Shown here: piece by piece, positions 60,093 to 64,000 of the stretch
Numbering within the stretch: the stretch's first letter is position 1
Layout of the letters: each line of letters begins with the position of its first letter
Source of the DNA: Oceanococcus sp041619555
GTDB lineage: Bacteria; Pseudomonadota; Gammaproteobacteria; Nevskiales; Oceanococcaceae
NCBI GenBank assembly: GCA_041619555.1
Contig: JBFKDQ010000006.1
Location: forward strand, 1 to 64,000
Direction of reading: 5' to 3'
Length of the DNA: 64,000 bases
Program-made: the position numbers and the translations under genes
Notes under the pieces: model-generated
Seen by the model: the letters and a program-made list of their open reading frames with translations, nothing else
Database searches by the model: none
Told to the model about the DNA's origin: nothing

Positions 60093-60190
60093 GGAAAGGG
60101 GATGAATGACGTGTATCGCCACGCCAACAGCACGCGGGCAGGAGCAGAGGCTTGCGTGTCGGTGAAGGATTCACAGCGAGGTTGTCGTTC

Positions 60191-60844
60191 ATGAGCAGCA
60201 GTGCCATCGACGACGTCATCCGCATCAGCCTGCGCCATGGTGTGTTCCGGGCAGTGCTGGCAAGCCTGGTGGCGCTGACCATCACCTTTCTGCTGTACTG
60301 GTTGATGTCTGCGCTGGTGGCGGCCGGCAAGAATGCGCTGACCCAGGCGCCGCAGGGCCGCATCGTGGATTTTGTCCGGGTCCCGAATCCGCCGCAACTG
60401 CGCACCGAACAGCCGAAGCCGCAGAAGCCGGACAAACCGAAGGTCGCGCCGGAAACGCCCGAGGTGCAGCGCCAGGCGATCAAGCCGACCGGCAACACCG
60501 TCAATATCGGTTCGATGGCGATTGATACGGATTTGGCCGTGGACACTGGCGCCGGGCTGTCGGCCTCGGATGGCGAATATCTGCCGATCGTCAAGGTCGC
60601 GCCGATTTATCCGCGCCGGGCGCAGACCCGGGGAATCGAAGGCTGGGTGCTGCTGAGTTTCACCGTGACTGAAACCGGCAGCGTGATCGATCCGGTGGTG
60701 ATCGACGCCGAACCGCAGGGCATTTTCGATCGCGCGGCGATGAAGGCGGTGGAACGATTCAAGTACAAGCCCAGGGTGGTCAATGGCAAGGCGATGGCGG
60801 TGCACAATGTCGAGCATCTGATCACCTTCGAGCTGGAGGATTAG
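60191..60844 (+). CDS. tonB: TonB2-type energy transducer
   Basis: 217 aa. One N-terminal membrane helix (about residues 22-45), a short Pro/Lys spacer (P-K-P-Q-K-P-D-K-P-K), and a TonB C-terminal domain (P-I-Y-P-R-R-A-Q-T-R-G-I-E-G-W-V, F-K-Y-K-P-R-V). The short spacer is typical of TonB2. Start ATG 60191 has GAGG 9 nt upstream. The 98-bp gap before it is the widest in the operon. Confidence 0.93.
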   Translation: MSSSAIDDVIRISLRHGVFRAVLASLVALTITFLLYWLMSALVAAGKNALTQAPQGRIVDFVRVPNPPQLRTEQPKPQKPDKPKVAPETPEVQRQAIKPTGNTVNIGSMAIDTDLAVDTGAGLSASDGEYLPIVKVAPIYPRRAQTRGIEGWVLLSFTVTETGSVIDPVVIDAEPQGIFDRAAMKAVERFKYKPRVVNGKAMAVHNVEHLITFELED

Positions 60845-60847
60845 GCG

Positions 60848-62119
60848 ATGGCGATGATCAGATGGTTGAGCGTCCTGCTGGCGCTGAGCGTGTGCAGCGC
60901 GCCGGTGCTGGCCAAGGACGATGACGGCCGCCGCAAGCCGCCGACCAAGGTGACGCAAAAACTTTCGCAGCAGGTTTTCAAGCAGATGGAGGCCGCGCAG
61001 CAGGCGCTGGAGGCCAAGGAGCTGGCGACGGCTGAGTCCCTGATCATGGAGCTGGACGCAAAAGCCGACAAGCTCAATGATTATGAAAAAGCCCAGATGT
61101 ACAACTTCCTGGCGGCGATTCATTACGAGCAAGGGCGGATTGAAGACACGATCCAGGATTACATCGCGATCCTCAAGCTGGAGGAACCGCCAGAACAGAT
61201 CCGTAACAACAGCCTTTTCCGTTTGGCCCAGCTGTATTTCGTGCAGGAAGATTATGCGCGCTCGGTCAAGGTGCTTGATCGCTGGATGCAGCTGGTCGAC
61301 AACGTGCGGCCCGAAGCGCATATGCTGATGGCCCAGGCCTATTACCAGCTCGGTCAGTATGCTCAGGCCGAAGCGCCTACCATTGCTGCGATCAAGGAAG
61401 CGCGGGCCCGGAGCCAGCCCCTGAAGGAATCGTGGCTGGGTCTGCTACGCGCGGTGTATTACGAGCAGGGGGAATACGCCAAAGCGGTCAAGGTGTTGGC
61501 GCAGATGGTGAAACGCTGGCCCAAGCCCAACTACTACAAGCAACTGTCCGGCATGCTGGGGCTGATGGGACAGCAGAAGGCTCAGCTCTATGTGATGCAC
61601 GCAGCCGCGGTGGGCGGCATGCTCGAAAACGAATTCGAGCTCCTGAACATGGCAAGGTTGTACATGGCCGAGGATGCACCCTATCCGGCGATGGAGCTGA
61701 TCCAGCAGGGTATGGCCGCGGGTCGGATTGAGGAGACGGCGCAGAATCTGCAATTGCTGGCGCAGGCCATGGCTCTGGCAAAGGAAGCCGAGGCGCAGAT
61801 TCCGGTCTTGCAGAAGGCGGCCAGCCTGTCCCAGGATTCGCGTCAGTACATGTACCTGGGACAGGCCCAAGTGGCGCTGAATCGCTGGGGGGACGCCGCC
61901 GAATCGCTGGAGAAAGCGCTCGCCATTGGCGACCTGGAGCGGCCCGGCAGTGTCTACATGCAACTGGGCACCGCCTATTTCAATCAGAAGAAATTCACCC
62001 GGGCGATGCAGGCCTTCAAGCAGGCCGGCGCGCATGAGGAATACGCGACCCAGGCCCGGCAATGGGTGCGGTTTGTCGGCCAGGAGATCCAACGGGTCAA
62101 GGCCATGGAAGGTCTGTAG
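60848..62119 (+). CDS. TPR-repeat periplasmic protein of the TonB2 operon
   Basis: 423 aa. Signal peptide (cleaved near V-L-A-K), then several tetratricopeptide-like helical repeats (for example F-L-A-A-I-H-Y-E-Q-G-R and M-Q-L-G-T-A-Y-F-N-Q-K-K-F). It begins 3 bp after tonB. A TPR protein closes this operon type in other marine Gammaproteobacteria; its partner is unknown. Confidence 0.87.
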   Translation: MAMIRWLSVLLALSVCSAPVLAKDDDGRRKPPTKVTQKLSQQVFKQMEAAQQALEAKELATAESLIMELDAKADKLNDYEKAQMYNFLAAIHYEQGRIEDTIQDYIAILKLEEPPEQIRNNSLFRLAQLYFVQEDYARSVKVLDRWMQLVDNVRPEAHMLMAQAYYQLGQYAQAEAPTIAAIKEARARSQPLKESWLGLLRAVYYEQGEYAKAVKVLAQMVKRWPKPNYYKQLSGMLGLMGQQKAQLYVMHAAAVGGMLENEFELLNMARLYMAEDAPYPAMELIQQGMAAGRIEETAQNLQLLAQAMALAKEAEAQIPVLQKAASLSQDSRQYMYLGQAQVALNRWGDAAESLEKALAIGDLERPGSVYMQLGTAYFNQKKFTRAMQAFKQAGAHEEYATQARQWVRFVGQEIQRVKAMEGL

Positions 62120-62559
62120 GCACGCTGGATCGCGGTGCTCAGGATTTTTGGGGTGAAGACAGCGGGCGCTGCGCCGAAACCGGCACAGCGAGCAGTCTTG
62201 CCCGGGCCATGCGGATGGCCCGTTCAGCTCGCGGGTTTGATCCTGGCCCGGACGGAGAAATGTCCGTTGCGGTCCCGTCTCACCGTTGCGGCGATCAAAC
62301 GGCCGGCACCGGCCAGCGTTGCCGAGCCGCGCAGGATGGCGGCGACGGTTTTCGGGTCGGGCAAGTTGTTGATGGCGATGTCGGTCGGCATGGGAATCTC
62401 TAGCAGGGAAACGAACTTCCATGCTGCAGGGCAGGCGGCTCAGATCATGAGCCTTTGCGAGACTTCAGGAAAAAAGTTTTTGCGCGGGATCGGCTGCTGA
62501 ACTGGGCGGCGGACAGCGTGTAAGATTGAGCTCCGCTCTGGCTATCGCATGATTCGCTG
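62120..62559 (+). other. Intergenic region after the TonB operon
   Basis: 440 bp without a strong plus-strand gene. It holds the minus-strand small frame at 62224-62391 and a perfect inverted repeat GGGCCAT-GCGG-ATGGCCC (62204-62221) just beyond that frame's stop; no T-run, so it is not a standard terminator. Confidence 0.5.
62224..62391 (-). CDS. Possible small protein, 55 aa
   Basis: ATG 62391 to TGA at 62226-62224. Begins M-P-T-D-I-A-I-N-N-L-P-D-P and ends H-F-S-V-R-A-R-I-K-P-A-S. Third codon positions are mostly G or C, as in real genes here; AGAG lies 7 nt before the start. A hairpin follows directly. Not recognised; could be a chance frame. Confidence 0.35.
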   Translation of the reverse strand: MPTDIAINNLPDPKTVAAILRGSATLAGAGRLIAATVRRDRNGHFSVRARIKPAS

Positions 62560-63162
62560 ATGAAATTACCCGTTCAGATCCTCTTGTTGCTGGTATTTCT
62601 TGCGCCAGCCGTAGGCGCGGAACCGGCCTATGTGTCGGATCAGATCGAAGTCATGGTGCGACGTGGACAAGCCACCGGTTTCGCGATTCTGGATCGGGTG
62701 CGGGGCGGGGAGGCGGTGGAGATCTTGGCACGGGAAAACGGTTATGCGCAGATTCGCACGCCACGTGGGGTCGAGGGCTGGGTGGTCGAGCGCTACTTGA
62801 TGGACCGGGCGCCGGCGGCGACTCGCGTGCAGCAGTTGCAGGAACAGATGGAGGCCCTGAGGGCGGAGAAACAAGCCTTGGATGAGGCGGTCAAGGCGCT
62901 CAAGAGCGCCACTCCGGTCAGCGCAGAGGCGCCCCCCCTCCCCGACAGGCCCGTGCCCGAAGCCGTGCCCGAGGATCTGGCGTCCGCTGCCCTGCGCGAT
63001 CAACTGGAGCGCCTGGAAATCGCGGTCCGGCAGACCCGCCGGTCCGATCAGCCTGCCGCCCGCGGAGATCTGATGCTGGCAGGGGCCGGCATCCTGTTGC
63101 TGGGCATGTTGCTGGGCTTCGTCCTGTCGCGCTCGCGGCGTGGTGCCACGGTGCAATGGTGA
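62560..63162 (+). CDS. SH3-domain membrane protein (YgiM/TIGR04211 type)
   Basis: 200 aa. Signal peptide (to about residue 20), one bacterial SH3 domain (about 22-88: Y-V-S-D, G-Y-A-Q-I-R-T, G-V-E-G-W-V-V-E-R-Y-L), a coiled coil (about 92-120), and a C-terminal membrane helix (about 170-190) followed by S-R-S-R-R. This matches YgiM architecture. Probably peptidoglycan-associated; function not established. Confidence 0.85.
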   Translation: MKLPVQILLLLVFLAPAVGAEPAYVSDQIEVMVRRGQATGFAILDRVRGGEAVEILARENGYAQIRTPRGVEGWVVERYLMDRAPAATRVQQLQEQMEALRAEKQALDEAVKALKSATPVSAEAPPLPDRPVPEAVPEDLASAALRDQLERLEIAVRQTRRSDQPAARGDLMLAGAGILLLGMLLGFVLSRSRRGATVQW

Positions 63163-63725
63163 GTCTGGCCCCTCTTGTTTTGCGGACGCACGATGCGGGC
63201 AATGCGCCGGCCGCTCCCGTGCTTCAAAGCCTTTTTTCTTCCTGAATTAGCCGAGCAGGATCGCGGTGATGGCGATGAAAGCCAGCCACAGGGCCGGATC
63301 TGGGCAGCCGTGCGCGTGTGGTATGAGACTACAGTGGATCTTGCGTTCAGTCTTGTCTGCAAGTCGATAAAGCTGATCTGCGGCAATGGCCGATCTGATG
63401 TCATGGGACCGCCGGCAGGTGCGGCATCTCATGAGATCTCCGGAGCCGGCGCTCTTGACCGAAGGCTCAGCCTGACCAGAGCAGGTCGGACGCCAAGCGT
63501 AAGACCTAGCCTTAGGTCTTGAGCGAGTATTGCGCCGGCTTTGCTGGAGCCAGACAGGGTGGTCCGGTGACCGAAACGATGTCCGCAGATTCTCTGCGAA
63601 GACCGGAAGGTCGGTGGCCTGCCGGCCCCTGTTCAGGCGCGCGGACTGAAATCTGCCGGACTAACATGGCGCAGCTGACTTTCGCGGCGTCTGCGCGCCG
63701 GGGGAAGTGTCTGCCGGTGTTGCGC
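63163..63725 (+). other. Intergenic region between SH3 gene and last minus-strand gene
   Basis: 563 bp. I find no convincing gene. It contains a T-run (TTTTTT, about 63231-63236) without a good stem, a minus-strand hydrophobic peptide near 63250-63300 (see rejected items), and the palindrome at 63501-63520. Confidence 0.5.
63501..63520. repeat. Perfect inverted repeat AAGACCTA-GCCT-TAGGTCTT
   Basis: 8-bp arms around a 4-nt loop, 205 bp beyond the 3' end of the minus-strand gene at 63726. No T-run on either strand, so it may be a protein site or a rho-dependent end structure. Confidence 0.4.
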
Positions 63726-64000
63726 TCAGGAATTTTCACGAATGCGCTGCAGGTGCTTGTCGGTCAGATCGTGCAGCCGCCTGGACAATCCGATGTCTTC
63801 ATAGACCGCATCGCCCTGCTCGTCGATCATCTGAACCTGTTCGCCCGCACGGTAGGGCAGCAGGGCAACCAGTTCATGCAGGGCGGCGTGGATCAGTTCG
63901 GCGATGATCTGCTCCTCGGTCCGGCCGGGATAAATCTCGCACAAGGCGGCGATCTTGGCGGCATCATAGATTGGTAGACGCAGCCGGTACTCCTGCGGGC
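63726..64000 (-). CDS. Small protein often annotated 'type 1 pili tip component' (5' end outside window)
   Basis: The frame is open to the window edge, so the N-terminus is missing; 91 codons are visible. L-P-I-Y-D-A-A-K-I-A-A-L-C-E-I-Y-P-G-R-T-E-E-Q-I, A-L-H-E-L and Y-E-D-I-G-L resemble a small family I remember under that name from Pseudomonas and Marinobacter. The N-terminal part looks like a ribbon-helix-helix-style helical unit, so the pilus label may be wrong. Function unknown. Confidence 0.6.
   Translation of the reverse strand, partial: PQEYRLRLPIYDAAKIAALCEIYPGRTEEQIIAELIHAALHELVALLPYRAGEQVQMIDEQGDAVYEDIGLSRRLHDLTDKHLQRIRENS

Noticed and set aside
62135..62500. Plus-strand frame of 121 codons after the TPR gene
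   Set aside because: No SD, odd composition, and it overlaps a better minus-strand frame.
63247..63300. Minus-strand peptide P-A-L-W-L-A-F-I-A-I-T-A-I-L-L-G, similar to the N-terminus of LysE-type exporters
   Set aside because: Only about 16 residues, no start codon in the expected place and a stop right after; may be a gene remnant but equally chance.
63519..63977. Plus-strand frame of 152 codons at the window end
   Set aside because: Antisense to the better-supported minus-strand gene at 63726-64000.

Overview
The window looks like core chromosome of a free-living gammaproteobacterium. Codon third positions are rich in G and C, and several blocks keep gene orders known from Gammaproteobacteria: pcnB-folK-panB-panC-panD; nnr-tsaE-amidase-mutL-miaA-hfq-hflX-hflK-hflC-yjeT-hisZ-purA; rnr to rlmB; rpsF-rpsR-rplI-dnaB; yfjD-ypjD beside ffh; and rpsP-rimM-trmD-rplS. 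It is unlikely to be an enteric bacterium: it has hisZ, a MutL that keeps the endonuclease motif, no priB between rpsF and rpsR, and a Hanks-type kinase with a CHASE2 sensor. I cannot name the genus. No insertion sequence, prophage, CRISPR array or integron was seen.

Layout. 1-6.0 kb: the end of a chemotaxis operon (PAS-containing receptor cut by the window edge, cheR, cheD, cheB, a short second receptor). 6.0-11.8 kb: RNA polyadenylation, folate and pantothenate synthesis, and pgi. 11.8-25.4 kb: queG on the minus strand, then a long plus-strand run for metabolite repair, tRNA modification, cell-wall hydrolysis, mismatch repair, Hfq, HflX/K/C, hisZ and purA. 25.9 kb: tRNA-Leu(CAG) on the minus strand with its own promoter and terminator. 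26.0-32.4 kb: rnr, an OmpA-like lipoprotein, rlmB, ribosomal proteins S6/S18/L9 and dnaB. 32.4-36.5 kb, minus strand: a compact signalling cassette (CHASE2-TPR-Ser/Thr kinase, PP2C phosphatase, FHA protein). 36.6-43.6 kb: radA, yfjD, ypjD, ffh and the rpsP operon. 43.6-53.5 kb: htpG and clpB, each behind a clear heat-shock (sigma-32 type) promoter, flanking a 1548-residue lipoprotein made of Ig-like domains and about 26 acidic calcium-loop-like motifs. 53.6-54.6 kb: a small acidic protein and a DUF2064-type glycosyltransferase. 54.8-62.1 kb: an eight-gene TonB2-type energy-transduction operon with a doubled TtpC-ExbD pair. 62.5-64 kb: an SH3-domain membrane protein and the end of a small minus-strand gene.

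The points most worth following are: (i) pcnB appears to start at AUU, as in E. coli; (ii) the giant lipoprotein, with a 675-bp tandem domain duplication and a strictly alternating N-type/D-type 12-residue repeat; (iii) the kinase-phosphatase-FHA cassette, where kinase linker and FHA protein share a T-x-x-L motif; (iv) the TonB operon with two TtpC and two ExbD but one ExbB and one TonB, preceded by a perfect 20-bp palindrome. Start sites were chosen from Shine-Dalgarno (SD) spacing and remembered family N-termini. No database search was run.
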